Below are positions 14,001 through 27,348 of a stretch of DNA of 64,000 nucleotides, piece by piece (within the stretch, counting starts at the first letter, position 1; every line of letters begins with the position of its first letter). The notes beneath the pieces are model-generated. The model was not told where the DNA came from. It ran no database searches and saw nothing but the letters and a program-made list of their open reading frames with translations. The position numbers were made by a program, and so were the translations under genes. Source of the stretch: Crotophaga sulcirostris (Eukaryota; Chordata; Aves; Cuculiformes; Crotophagidae); contig VYZB01000292.1 of NCBI GenBank assembly GCA_013397455.1, positions 591,817-655,816 on the forward strand, in the 5' to 3' direction.

Positions 14001-14819
14001 GCTTAATTTAGTTTAATTGGTTGCCAGTTTTTTTATAGCTAAATTACTCAGCAGAAAGAAAAATAACCAAACCAAACCTGAAAGAAAGGTTAAAGATGAG
14101 GATGCTGTTGTAGGGGTGTGCAGTTATCTTCTTGTGAGTATTGGAGGGTTTGCTGCTCTTGGATCAGTTATTTATAACTCATTTGGGCAGCATCCACATC
14201 TTCAAGTCCGTATCCACATCTTCAATTTCATAGAAGCTTCCCTTGACTTCTGAATTAAAAATTGAACTTTACTCCAACTGATTCTCCAGGGGAAAGCATT
14301 AGATGCGCTATATCCTGCTCTTTGTTTCAAAGCAGTAGTGTGAAATAATAACACAGTCCTGATGATTGCTGCATATTTCATTATGACACTGACATACTCT
14401 GTCCCATTTACAGGCTGATTACAGGCTTTTGGCTGCATGGAGTTTGTTAAGTAGCACTTTGAAAAATCTACAACATACAGGTTCTCAGACAATTCTCAAT
14501 ACTATGATTATTGGAGTTATATTTAGTAAGCCTTAAAAAGTAACTGACCATATCTAGAACATCAAGAAGCCCTGACTTTTCAAAACTTATTGAAAAATGC
14601 AGCTGATGCAGTGAGCAGGACTCAATAACTCAGCAGAGGTGCATTGTGATGTGCTTATTGCTGCACATAAGTTTTAGTGGGGTTAGGGAAATACAGTGCT
14701 TCAAAGTCAGAAATTAGCAGTCTTTTATAGAGCCAAAATACACAGTTGATCGGTGATCCCCATGTTCCTGATAGGCCACCTGAACCATGAGTTTCTGTAA
14801 ACTTCATTCTTGTGTTAAA
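11062..14819. other. Intronic sequence, nothing recognised
   Basis: About 3.8 kb, AT-rich, with a short (GT)4 plus AT-rich run near 12799-12820. Open frames are below 100 codons and lack coding character. Confidence 0.55.
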
Positions 14820-14917
14820 ATCATGGAATGGTTTGTGTTGGAAGGGACCGTAAAACCCATCCAGTTCCAACCTTCCTGCCATGGGCAGGGACACCTCCCA
14901 CTGGATCAGGGTGTTGT
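14820..14917 (-). mobile_element. Short CR1 3' tail fragment, minus orientation
   Basis: Begins on the plus strand with 'atcatggaatggtttgtgtt' and 'ggaagggaccgtaaaaccca', then 'gccatgggcagggacacctc' and 'cactggatcaggg'. This is the reverse complement of the CR1 3' end in the subfamily with a 'GGTTTGGGTTGGAAGGGACC' motif, also seen at 27349-27480. About 100 bp remain. Confidence 0.9.
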
Positions 14918-15467
14918 CTCTCTTCTGCCCAAAACCTTTTAAACAACTCCGTCTTGCTGGACTACTATTTGGCTCCATAACATGGAGAAATGTTAAGGCA
15001 CTGATGAATTTCTGTCCAAAAAATTTCATCTGGAGCCTCACAAAGAGTTCCCTAGTGCTTCCCCTCCTGCAGGCATGGAGAACCCTGAGCTGCCCCAGTG
15101 GCACCCCTTTGGTGTGCCTGTCCCCTCTGCAGACAGCTCACTACTTACTGTGACTGTCCAGATACACTTGATTCATCAGATAACATTTGTACAGCATCTG
15201 GGAAAGGAAGACTATGTCAATAATGTCATCTGTGTTGATAATTATATTTCGGTTTACTCTGGAACTTTTCAAAGCAACCACTTCACTTTGCTCAGCCTCT
15301 CGGCAGCGCCATCCCAAAGGCTCCCAGGAGAAACAGCTGCCCGTGCTGCACACCCTGCTGGCACAGGTCTGTGCCCACAGAACAGACACATTCATGGCAG
15401 CTGCCAGCAGAAAGGGGACACGCTGAACCACGCTAATCTGCCTGATACCTTTAGCTGGGTTGATGTC
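14918..15467. other. Unassigned segment between two same-oriented CR1 fragments, partly GC-rich
   Basis: A 550-bp interval with GC-rich blocks at about 15060-15140 and 15295-15430. On the minus strand an open frame (15431 to 15141) ends at a CACA|GTAAGT donor-like site (gtaagt at 15148-15143). I see no good polypyrimidine tract or acceptor upstream, and I recognise no domain. It may be unique DNA or an unrecognised repeat. Confidence 0.4.
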
Positions 15468-15695
15468 AGAATCGTAGAATCATCTGGTTGGAAAAGTCAT
15501 TTGAGATCGAGTCCAACCGTACCTGTTCACTTACTAAACCAGACCCCTGAGCACCTGATCTACCTGTCTTTTAAACACCCCCAGGGATGTGGACTCCACC
15601 ACCTCCCTGGGCAGCCTCTGTCAGTGCCGGAGAACCCTTTTGGTGAAGAAATTTTTCCTAATGTCTAATCTGAATCTGCCTTGGTGCAACTTGAT
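15468..15695 (-). mobile_element. CR1 LINE 3' fragment, minus orientation
   Basis: Starts on the plus strand with 'agaatcgtagaatcatctgg', continues with 'ccctgagcacctgatctacc' and 'ccacctccctgggcagcctc', and ends near 'ccttggtgcaacttgat'. It aligns by eye along its whole length to the start of the copy at 8321-8853, so both come from the same CR1 subfamily. About 230 bp, 5'-truncated. The plus-strand open frame of 197 codons that overlaps it is an artefact of antisense CR1. Confidence 0.94.
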
Positions 15696-18600
15696 GAACA
15701 TGATGTCTATGTCTAGCAAACCCTGTATCATTTCTATCTTGTTTACTCAGGCCAGATCTATAAAAGTCAGAAATCTGAAGGTTTCATTCATTTCAGATAT
15801 ATTTAAGATATTTAATGACACACAGTAAATGGATTTTGTGCTAACTGCATGCAAAACTTTCCTTTAAAGATGGGTTACAAAGAACAGAATTTGTCTTTTC
15901 CTAAATGTGGTTCAACTCCTCTCATTTTCAGAGAAGTGGGTGGGTTGTTTTGTTGTTTATTTCACTTTGTTCAGCCTATTCGAGATGTCTAAAAGAGTTC
16001 TCCAAAATGATTCAATAAAATCAAATTTATCTGAAATTATATTGACATGTGCCAGGTGTTTTAATATCATCTAATTTATATCAGCATATATTCTCCTTTA
16101 AATCATTGCCCTGAAAGGGGTTCAGGGACGTTCCATTACCTCACAGTTTATTCTAGTCCCAGCAGTATAATGGATATTTAAAAGCAAAAGTAAAGAATTT
16201 TATGCAGAAAAACAACACTCCCAGCATATGCAAAAGCCAGTTTGAGAGCAAGCACAGAATTAGCTACACAGATATTTTTCCAAGTTTGACAGTTGAGCCT
16301 TCTGTGCTTGTCATGCATATGCCACATTAGAAAAAATAATATTCCTGTGTAGTAGTGAGCACATGTTTATTTAATGGCATCTGCCCAGAGGGATGATGTA
16401 TTTTCTAGTTACCATTCACAGACCTGTTTCTCTCCAACCAACTCACATTTGAAATATCTAGGTTAAAACTGATCTGGAAAGGTTTGGGTTTTGAGAAATG
16501 AGGCCGTTTTAACTTTATAGAATTCAAACCCACATATTTCTTCTTCAGACATGGCCACATTTACTACGCAGCAAAATACCAACATCTGAAAAGAAGGAGC
16601 AAATTAAATAAAAATATTTTATATTTTACTGTAACATTTATGAAGAGAAAATATGGTTTCAAAGAACATACTAGGAAATTCTATTCTGTCAGCTCCCTCA
16701 AACTCACAGTGGCTTTCCTGATCTGTCTGTGCCCTTCAGGTACAGCCATGAGGAGAGAGAAACCAATGCTTCAAACAAAACCAGTTTGGCTTTGACTTGC
16801 TTTGCTTCTGTGGGAGGTTTTTTGTGAATGCTTGGTTTTGAGGGAGTTCTTAGGGAGGGATTTGGGGGTTTTGTGTACAGTGCCTTTTTTTTTTTTATGA
16901 ATAAAGCACTAGAATATTCACTACTCAGGGTATTTACTGAAGGAAATTATCAAAATACAGCAAACAAAGCTTGATGTTCAAGGCTTATTCCTTTAAATGA
17001 CATAAGTGATAGGAAGCAATGGATAAGGCTTTAAAAATAAATAAAAATGAGAAATCCTGTCTTATATTCCCTTTCTTCTTGCTCACAAAGTGATGACTTT
17101 AAACAACTCCATATTTGTGCTTCGGCACCACCATCCATGAAGACCAAACAGTATGAACCCATCCATCTTAAAAGAAAAGAAAAGACAAACCCGGCCTTTC
17201 ACACCTGTGACCAACACAGATGTGTAAGCAACTGCAGACATGAAGATGTGATGGGATCGCTCCATAAATTAGAAGCAAACCAAAGAGTTTATGCTGTTCA
17301 TGAAGAGCCTGACATTTGACTGCAACAAGTGTGAGGAGCTGAAGCACTGTGAGCCCTGCACTCTCCACCCGGGGCCATCTTCCACCTGCTCCCATGCGCA
17401 GCCAACAGTAGAGCCAGCAGCACCCAGTCGAGTGCATGGCCAGGCTGAGCCGCTCTCGAACCATATACTTCCCAACTCAGCAAACAGTTTCAGCCAACTC
17501 AAACCCACACAGATGCATGTAGTTACTGCCAGAGTGGAAGGGGCTCATTAAGGAAAAACCAGTCTTCATTCATTGAAACACAAAGGTGACCAAGGATTCA
17601 GTTCAGAGCAATCCAGGTGACCTGCGGTAAGCGACATTTCTGCACTAAACACCACCAACTCTTTCAGACGTTGGATGGAAAGAAAACAAAAATGAATCTT
17701 AAAAAAAAGATTAGAAAATTTAGATTTCCCTCATTTTCTGATTTTGTTGGTTTAAATCTGCTTATGTCAGATAAAGGAAGACAGTTACACTTTTATGAAA
17801 ATACCCTAAGACGTGTCCTATCTTCAGGCAAAGTGATTTGCATTCTGTGTACTGAATTCCTTACCTGAATTTCAGACCTGCACACTAGCTGTGCTATCTG
17901 ACAAATGGGACCAAAAGCCCCTGTCTAACAGGATGACACAGGCTCCAGCATTGGGCATCCCTGTTCTCGCCGTCTTCCAGAGGCTGTAACAAAATCCACT
18001 ACAGATCACTTCTGGATCAGGAATGCTAAAGCAATTCTCAGTGAGCAGCGATCACCTGCAGCTTTACATGTACACGCAGTCTGGTAATGCAACAATGCAT
18101 GGCCTGCCAAGCACAGGTGGGATGATACCTGCTCGGAGGTGTAGGCTCTTGATTGAATCTGCATGCAGGGCTGTTCAAATTATGACCGTAAGTATCACAT
18201 GGGCACAAGCTGGGCACACGGGCACACAGGATCAAGCCCTGGTCACTTGGCCCTCGATGCAGGAGCTCAGGGACCCATCCATCCAGGATCACAGCTCTGC
18301 CCAGCACAGCCACCCCACAGAGCTGTATCCAGAGTCACAGATCACAGCTCAGAGCCTACTGACACCCACGTATCTTTTTCAGGACCTCCCAGAATCTCAC
18401 ATTATACATTTTTAACAACTCACATCTAAGGTAGTTTTCCTGAGAGAGCACAGAAAACTTTGGTTCAATAGCACTAAAGGTCCTGAAACACATTCCGGGC
18501 AAAGCATTAGAAAACCACAGGGAAGAGTTTTTGGGCAAACTTTGCACAAGGCACTTGAATCTCCATTCTTCTTAGTTTAGAGGCTACTCTACTGAAGGCC

Positions 18601-21600
18601 CTCAGGGTGTTTCCAGGTCTCAAACTTCACAGCTGGATATCCAAGCCCCGGCCCAGGCTGAGCATCTGTGCTCCCACTGCCAGGGACATTTGCTCCCCAG
18701 CCACTGCAGCTGGACATCCCTCTCTATCAATTTTTCCTCCTTCTATTTCTCTTCCATTCTGCCATCCCCACTTTTTCCTCAAACTGGTTTTCAGCTTCAA
18801 ACAGAATTTGTGAGCACACAGACCTCTCCAACTCACAGTCCCCACTGGTGGCAGAGCTGGGGGCAGAACAGCATATCTGAGAGAAAAGGGGAGGAATTGG
18901 CTGTGTCTTTGGGAAGTGGATCAGATTCATATTAAGACAATCCTGAAAACATGGCTGAAAGCATCTCCTTCTAGAGGCATGAGTACCTAAGATTTCTAAT
19001 ATCACTCAGAATATAGGCTTAAGGGCAAAACAGTCTTCTGGAAATAGAAAATAAATTGCATAATTAACTGTTTAAACAGAATTTCTGCAATACACATGAC
19101 TGTACATCAGGGTCCACATGTGGTAAACAACACATCCCTGCCTAAACAAGCTACACATGTAACACCCAGTAATTACAAATACAACACTGTTTCTGTTTAG
19201 CCTGAAGGGCTTAAAAACAACTGCACAAACATCCAAGATATTGTAATTCTGTTTTAGTGGCAAAAAGCTGCAATGCATAAATATCTTCTCTTCATAGTAT
19301 CCACAGAGGCCTAAAAAGCACATTCTGTGTTACAACATTTTGCAGGGCTTTGTAAGAACAAACTTCATCTTTCTAACGTCACAAGGAGGACAAAATGAAA
19401 CCACAAGCCTTTCTCCCCTTGCTCGTTCCCTCTGCTTTCCCCTGGAAAACATGGCACACTAAACCCTCTGGATTGGTAAGGGAATGGCACAGATTTGGAA
19501 CAATTTTTTGTCCCTTTATCAATGTTAGGCTGGAGGGTTTGGAGTTTCTGTCAATTTTGCATAATTTTATTACATTAGCAGTAAAAAGATGCAATAGATT
19601 TATTATGAGCTATAAGATACATCAGGTATTTCAGATTGATATCTGAAGCCAAGATGTTTGTCATCCATTAATTAATCTTTCAGAAGCTTTCAGGGATGAA
19701 GTAGAGAAACAATAAGCCACTGAATAATGGGGATTTAATTCCCTCAGCCTCTCATCTTCCATTACGCGAAGAACACTCAGTACGAGAAAGTCTATTTGAC
19801 AAGAAGTATCAACATATTAAACACACACAAAAGCCATCCATCGTAGCAGTGCTTCCTTCAGAAGGAGCCACTAACTGTGATTAATTTATACTAATTGTTG
19901 TTTAAAGGAAGACAACACTGATAAAATCAAGTTTCTCTCTCACTACTGAAAACATGAAAATGGAGAAATACAGACAGAAGGCAGACAGGAACAGCTATGT
20001 TACTGCCCAACTGTCTGCAAATCAAAAGCTGAATTGATAACAAAACAACCTCGTGGTCTTAGTAATTCTCTTATTCCACCTGAGAGCATTCCGGCTACAG
20101 TCAGTGCGAGTTCTAAAATGTAACTACGTCTTGGTTTCACCTCTTACCATGCTTTCTGTTTTCTGAACATTAAGATAACACTAATTGCTGAAAACTAAGG
20201 AGCACAACGTACCTCTTCCAGTGTGCACACAAACAGGACAATTGATGAAAATCATAGCTTTATCTTTTAATTTAACTGCACACACTCTCAGCTCCGGAGG
20301 TAGTGCTTGGTTTTTGCAGCTGTTCAAATTTATTTCATCTAATGAGGAAAAAGATCGTAAATGTTTTATTAGGTTAGCCTCTGCATTTTTCCTTATGCAT
20401 GTCTTATTTGCTGAAAAACAAAACATAATTCCTAATTATTTATTCTCCTTCTGTAACAGCATCCATCCAAGGGCTGACCTGATTGTGATGTTAAAGACCA
20501 TTCAGAACCACCCCACATCCCAGAGGTTCAGAAGTGCTGGCAGCCATCAGCTGGTGTGCACGCTCTTTCCTGGAGAGCAAAAACTACAGTTTTCGATTAA
20601 ATTGTGGCTTCCTTGCATGTTATTATAGGAATAATTGTATTATTGGTATGATCTGAAACAGGTCTGAAATTGTCATTTAATCTACATCTGCACCACTAAA
20701 GAAAGCGGAACATCTATCAGCTCAGAAACAATTAATTCCAGATAAACTCAGCTCTTGAACTTCACAATGACTTAGAACTGTCCTGTCCTGCCACTTCCAA
20801 AATAAATTCAGTTATTAAATTAATTTTGGTGGTTGTCAGGCAAGCATGCAACAATTCCATCTACAATCACACCAAAAGTCTGTTTACCTCTTGCAACCAG
20901 CTGTTCAAGCTGCTGCCATTCACCACCGAGATCCAGGCTAGTTTCAGGTGATGTTAAAGTGGAGCAAGAAAACAATGTGTGTTGGTATCTTCACCCTTTC
21001 ACTAGTGCTGCAATTCAAACCTTTGTGTAGCCAAACTGATAAATTCAAACTAATCTGAGTAGGTTCAGCATGTATTATTTTGAGGTTTGGCTATCGTATC
21101 TACCTTGTCTTCTACTCTTTTAACTGGTGAAATTCGTTACAGCCTTTCTGTGACTAAGAGGACAGACTGTAAGGACTACCTGTGGGTTGTAAAACAAAGT
21201 GCAACTGATGTTTCCATCTGTGGAGGAAACTTTCCCTCCATATCTCATCTAAAGCAAAGAGATAAACAAACAGTAAATCACCACCACTGCTTCACACTGC
21301 TCTGCATGTCAAAAATCCTTCTAAATGTGAGACCCAGAGGCATTCTTACCCAAACTCCAGTGTTGGCTGCGCCCTGCCTTAGGTTCTGAAAAAACAGGCA
21401 CATCACTCCCGTTTCACTGTATTTCAGTGGAGAATCCACAGTTACATTGCAGCTGTAATGAAAAACTGATTCTAGGGAACAAAATTAGTAAAGAAAGTTG
21501 TGCTGTGCTTTCAGAATGGAAACTCCCCTTTAAACGCTATTCCTGGTCAGTGATTTTTGGAAGTCAATTAACACAGTAATAAAAGTAAAGGGACTTCTTT

Positions 21601-24060
21601 TTTTCCTGTGTGCAGATCAGCACATAATAATGCTAGAGGTTTCAGAACTGTTTGGATCTGTTCTGTGGGTCCTACCAACAATGTAAAACGTCTTTTTTTT
21701 TTTAATTTTGATACCCTTACCTAATTATAAAGTAATCTAATATAAAGTTAATTGTCTTATCCCTGTGTAAAGTACACTGATCTAACTTTTAAAAAAAAAA
21801 CAGTTTACATGCATGTTATTAGTAATAATATTTTCAAATACACAGTCCTTCAAATAGCTTCGGAAGGGCAGTAAAGATCTGAAACAGAGCCCTCCTGTAA
21901 GGGAGGGAGGATACTGCCTTTCATTTTTTCTCATTGTTAGGAGGAACATAACTCAAAGGATGACTGAGCTCCTATTGGAAGCTAGTTAACAATGAAATCC
22001 AACATCTCTTTAGTTTTAAATCTTATGCTTTACCCAACAAACCATCCTGAATTCCCCTAAGGCACAAAAGGCTGTACAAGTAACCACAGATCTTAACTAA
22101 AGCTTTCCTAAGCTGTCTTATCTATTTATCACAGCGATATGGATCCAACCTTGAACCCAGCTTTCCTTGCACATTTGCCCCTGGAAAGCACACTGCCTAC
22201 CGGAATCAATCCTAGGCAAGAAGGAACCTTCAGAAGACTTTAATCACCAAGAAAGAGATTAAGGCTACATCCTTAGATTCCTTCCAGTTCCTTGAACAGA
22301 GCTGAAATCAAACAGCAAGAAATAGCAATTCTACTCACAGCTCCCATTTCCTTCTACATGACAAATGATCCAAACAGTCTGAGCTTTCCTCACAGTTCAA
22401 TTCCAAAGCTTATTCTGATCACAGCTCACAGTTCCCTGACCCAGCTACTTGGACAGTTTCTCCAAAACCAGCACAGCACGTCTGCTTTTGCAGTGTTACT
22501 TCACAGGAAACCTTTCACCTTGCCTGGTGTAGCTTCTGCTCAGCCTTTCCAAAACCTCTATGGTTTAGGTGGCTGTAGATCCAGTTTTATCAGAACATAA
22601 AAACAGGTTTATTTAATCTTGCCTTCACTTAAACTCTGGGGCTGTGATTACACAAACTCAGCCCTGCTCCTCAGTAACTTTCCCACACAGAGATGTGTGT
22701 CAGCAATCACACTGTAGCGAGCAAACCATTTCTCCAAGACTCAAGAACCTGTCTGAAAACCAGGAACAACAGGTTCTGATCCACAGAAATTGGTGAAAGT
22801 GTTATCCAACACAACAAAGCCAGGACCTGACTTCATGTATTGCAAAGACATCCCGCTTGTGCTTTCCAAACTGAAGGTAGATAGGACAGGATGAACTGGT
22901 CTTTAACGATAAGGCGAGTGAAAACCCATTTCTGCCTAATTAGCAACTTCCCTAACAGCAGGGTTTGGCTTCAGAGTGCAAAAGTCACACAATGGGACTT
23001 TATATGATGATAGTGCCAAGGAAGTATTTCCCTAAAAAAGGAAGCAGATAACATGCTAAAAAAATAGCTTGATTTTATCTCACAAATTATTCACTCCTCT
23101 TTCTAGCTTCCTTTTTTAATGGAGAATGAATTACTTGGCCCAACAGGTACCCAGAAGCTCACACAAGCAACTCCCCACCACCCCAAACCAGCACAACCTT
23201 CATTAAGAACCAGGTTCCCTCAAAAGCCAGTCCTTATTTAAAAAGCTCCGTTAGAAAGTCACAGACCATTCTGATGTTCGGATCACTGTACGTAAGAGGA
23301 ATGCAGTAAAAAGCTGTTATAGCACACATTCTCCCACAGAACAGGAAAGCCTAACACAGCACACTCATCCCCTTCAGGTCAGTGACCAAGTAAAACCCAT
23401 AAGGCTGCCTAGATCTGGCTCCTGCATTCAGTTACAGGAGTTGGTCCATGCCTTGAGAGTTAATTTTCATGTCTTTGTACAACTCAGCCTAAAATAGGCT
23501 TTTTGTTCAGTTTACATCATTTAAGATCTTGACTGTTATATATCAGGAAATTGCAATTCTAAGCACCACCTCTGGCCCATAATAGACAGGAGGAAAACAA
23601 GTGTGAAAGGACAGAGTTTGGCAAAAGCTGTATTCTTCTTCTAATGTTGTATCACAGAATGGTAGCTCAAGGTTTTTCAAGATATTAAAAGGTGTCAGAG
23701 CACAAGGCATCACCACCAATGAATGTTCAGACTGCTCCAAATAGCAAACTGAGTGTCTAAGTCGAGAGAACTTCATTTCTGTAAGACTGAAATACTATAG
23801 GAAAAGTGTTTGTCCCTCAGAAAACAATCTGAAATAAAAGGGGGAAATCAAAGCAGAAGCTGTGTGGCACAGCGAGCACTAAGTAGAGAAATGAGATTTA
23901 TAATATTCATTTTCATTATGTCCAACCTCTAAAGATAAATCCCATATTAAAATAGAAACCAGGCAGCCACCTCCTGTAAACAAGGCCCGCATCTACATCT
24001 GTTCTGGGCCAAGAAAGTCCTCCAGTGAGGTATTAGATCTAAAAATAATTTAAGCAGAGG
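15696..24060. other. Intronic single-copy-looking DNA
   Basis: About 8.4 kb free of recognisable transposons. There are AT-rich stretches at 15700-17050, T12 at 16885-16896, more GC-rich blocks at about 17330-17460, 18180-18360 and 18600-18700, and AT-rich DNA again to the end. A weak CR1-like start ('tcacagaatggtag') near 23650 is too short to call. No exon can be supported. Confidence 0.55.
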
Positions 24061-24705
24061 AGTCACAGAACAATTGAGATTGAAAACCTTGAGGCCAACT
24101 GCTGTAACCCCTCTGGGTCATAACAGGATCAAATCCTAAGTCAGGCAGCACTGCTCCCAGAGAAGTTTGGAGCATCTCCAGTGACGAAGATTCTACCACC
24201 CCTTTGGACAATCTGTTGTAGTATTTGATCTTCCTTGTTGGAAAAAAAAATACTGACACCTCATTGAAATATCCTCCATTTGAGGTAATTTGTTCCTTTT
24301 GTCTTTCATCTTTTTTGGTCATGCACAGAGAAAAAGTCTGCTCCTTCCTCCCATAGAGCTGCCCAGCAGCCAGCAGCCAGGTCCTCCTTCCACCCTCTCT
24401 TCTCCAGCCTGCAGAGAGCATGGTTCTGCCACCTCCTGTGGTGGTTGGTCTCACCCCCACCTGCCCAGCTGAGGAGCTCAAAACTGAACCCCATACGCCA
24501 GATGTCATCTCACCAGTGCTTAACTGGGAGGGATAATCAATTCTCAAAGCAGTAGGGAGTCCCTCATAAGGGCACTGCTACTGATTCATATTCAACTTGT
24601 TGCTTGGCAGAACCCCTGATCAGTTCCTACGGAGCTGCTTTCTTGGCCCCAGGCTGTAATGGTGGTGCCTGGCATTGTTGTCTCTCAGGAGCAACAGTTT
24701 GTTTC
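24061..24705 (-). mobile_element. Old CR1 LINE fragment, minus orientation
   Basis: On the plus strand it opens with 'agtcacagaacaattgagat', passes 'ctgctcccagagaagtttgg', 'ctcttctccagcctgcagag', 'gctgaggagctcaaaactga' and 'gatgtcatctcaccagtgct'. After about 24580 it continues with CR1-like blocks ('attcaacttgttgcttggca', 'gagctgctttcttggcccca'). It is more diverged than the other copies, so the 24540-24705 part is less certain. The 165-codon minus-strand frame here is translated CR1 untranslated region. It is in the same sense as MED13L. Confidence 0.82.
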
Positions 24706-27348
24706 TGAGTAGCTGCTATCAGATTAGATGCAGCATTGCTATCCCGGAATGACAATGGGACTTTGAACCACTAACCATTTCTCTGGGAGCTTGGCAGCTC
24801 AGCCAGTGCCTTACTGCAGACATCAAAGATAGTCAAATACCATGCAGATGTTTGTCCAAGCAGAGCCCAGAAGATGGCACTGAAATCAGAAATATCAAAC
24901 TATTTAATTCCATTGCCCTTTTAGAATGCTCAGTCTTTCCAGCATTTTAAACTGGCCCAGGCCAGAATTGTCCGATAAGAACAAAATATTCCTTTTCTAA
25001 AGATGCAAACATATTTCATATGATGCTACTGCAACAAACAAACCCCTCTCCACCATGAAGTTATGTATGCTAATATATGCTAACAGATCCGTGAGTTAAT
25101 CCTCAGAGCTGAAAACCTGTTTTGAGAAGAGGTAAACTTCAACACATTCATCAAGAAAAGCTTGCACTGAAATACATATTCATTACACCTTCACAGACAA
25201 GAACGTACCACAGCACGCTGCACTACAAACAGGCTCAACAGAAAACGCAGCCAAGCGCATCCATTTGTCCAGAACCAATGGGCAAGATGGACTTGGTGCA
25301 CAGAAATCCTCTTCTCCACAGAGAAGATGAAAACAGATGGGCTGTATTATAAAAATATTACACACTGCCAGACATCCCGGTTCCAGCAAGAAAGCTGTGT
25401 ATTTTGATTCTTCCAAAGACTATTTTCAAACCCAGCACTTCAGAACTTTAAGGAATTTATACTAAATATTATTAATAGATGGCAAATACAAATTACACTA
25501 CACTGCAAGTGACACAATATTTACTCTATGATTGTAGATTCCACTTAGTAAGGAAATTGCCATTATGAATTCCGTTTTCTTTATATTTTTGAACATTTAG
25601 CGCTCAAAAAATGCAAAGAGAAGGTTATGGTAATCTCAAGTACGTCCCATGTTGTGTTTGTGCGTAATGTACACACAACACCTATGAAGAGGGTAAATCC
25701 TTACATTCATGTGTGTCTGCATGTAGCTCCACACACATATTGTACAGAATTTCTTCTAATCACACAGGTGGCACAGAAATGAGAAACTGCCACATAAAAT
25801 CTGGATCCTGTTACCAGTCCAACTGTTCCACTTGGTCAAAAGCAAAGTGACTCCTAAGAGCTTTCTGCTACAGACAGCCCATTTCCCAAAGAAAGAGCAA
25901 CTGTGCTCACAGATCTTCATAACCCACAGGGCCTGGGGAGCTTGGCTTGGAAACGAGAGGAGGGAGGAAGGCTTTTCTCCTCCTGGAAACAGCAAGGCAA
26001 GAGCCTGCCCTGCCTGCAGATAGCTTTGTCAAAGGGAAGAGCGGCAACACCAGCACCACGTTCACAGCATTACAAGGTTGGAAAGGACCTCCTCACTCAT
26101 CCCATGTATTGAGGAGCTTTATCATGCCCAGTCCCTTGTACAACCGTGCTGTCTCCACACAACTCGCTCGCCTTACATCAGGACACTGTCTCAGAAGGCT
26201 ACTGCAACCTTTTATAGATGTTATTGCTCAATACATGACCCTGTTAGAAATCATGAAAAGAATAACTACTACCACAGCCTAGTAATCCAAACTGATGCGA
26301 AAAAAAAAAAAAAAGATTCTGGTAAGAGATTTCTGGTAAGAGATTTATAGTATATTATAGTTTTTGTATGCCAAAAAAGCTCCCATAATGAGTAATAATC
26401 ATTGCCCAATTCCTGAAAGAATAACTGATAAAAACAGCTCAAATAGAAAAATGATCAAATACTACAACTGTCAGATAAAGCTGTGAGGATCTGATTAAAC
26501 GAAATTTGCAGAGGGATTCTTCTATAAAATGAAACAAACTTTTCTTATGGAATAGCAGAAAATTTCTTAGGATATTTGCAATAGATTATAGCTTTGAGAA
26601 CGTGTTCCACTCTACTCTTCCTGATATTACAAGCAGATGTTACTGCATGAGAAAGGAAAGCCTGATTTGGAAGAGAGAAAACTCTGCTAGATCCATTAAA
26701 CAAAAAGGTAGGGATGAAAGCAGTGTTCAATGCTGACCAATAAAACAGCTGGGCAAAGCAGTCTGAAAATTCTCTAAGTACTTTGATAATAACATAATTG
26801 CATCTAAAAGTTATTTTTCTATTTCAGCTGCTTTCAAACAACCTCTTGTTCTTCTCCCTGTCACTGTGGATACAGGTCCATGCAGTTGTGTCAGCGGTCA
26901 CTGTGCTCAGGTGTGAGAATGAAGACCCGTGCAGAGCTCCCACGTACACGCTCCAAATCCACTGCACTGGATTCCCAAAGCCTGCTATAGCTTTTTAACA
27001 CTTACACTGTATACATAGAAATATGCAAATTCCACACCTGAAGGGAACTACACCTGGTGGTGTGACCAACCTTGTGAATCACTGGAGTTAGCGGAACCGG
27101 GAAAGCACAATTTGCCCCTTTTCCCAGGAATGAGGTCATTCACCTGCCTGTAGCTCAAGCTCCTGTTTGCACCAGGGTGGCAGTACTACTTGTAAACAAA
27201 TACACAGAGCAATTCACAAATACTCAGAGCAGTTCTCCACGTTACCTGTTATTCTGGCAATAATTCTCACTCACCAAGGAGGAAAGAGCTCATGGGTTTT
27301 TTTCCAATAGGAAACTGTTACAAACCAGCAGATACAGCCTGGCTGAGA
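24706..27348. other. Intronic sequence with one possible CR1 scrap and an A-run
   Basis: About 2.6 kb. 'ttacaaggttggaaaggacctcctcactcatcc' near 26068-26100 resembles an old reverse-oriented CR1 3' end but is too short to classify firmly. A15 with an adjacent 14-bp duplication lies at 26300-26344. Nothing else was recognised. Confidence 0.5.
26300..26344 (+). repeat. A15 run followed by a 14-bp tandem duplication
   Basis: Fifteen A residues (26300-26314) are followed by the unit ttctggtaagagat present twice without mismatch (26317-26330 and 26331-26344). This looks like a replication-slippage product. Each unit contains GGTAAGAG, a donor-like string on the strand opposite to MED13L. Confidence 0.9.

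Noticed and set aside
14655..15104. Minus-strand open frame of 149 codons
   Set aside because: Spans a CR1 tail (14820-14917), with no recognisable protein family in the rest.
15075..15668. Plus-strand open frame of 197 codons, the longest in the window
   Set aside because: Its 3' third lies in a minus-oriented CR1 fragment and the rest has no domain, splice context or coding bias.
23645..23700. Possible reverse-oriented CR1 start ('tcacagaatggtag')
   Set aside because: It is not followed by recognisable CR1 sequence.
24050..24547. Minus-strand open frame of 165 codons
   Set aside because: It is translation of the CR1 3' untranslated region.
26068..26100. Possible CR1 scrap ('ttacaaggttggaaaggacc')
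   Set aside because: Only about 20 bases match the CR1 end, so it was not listed as a separate element.
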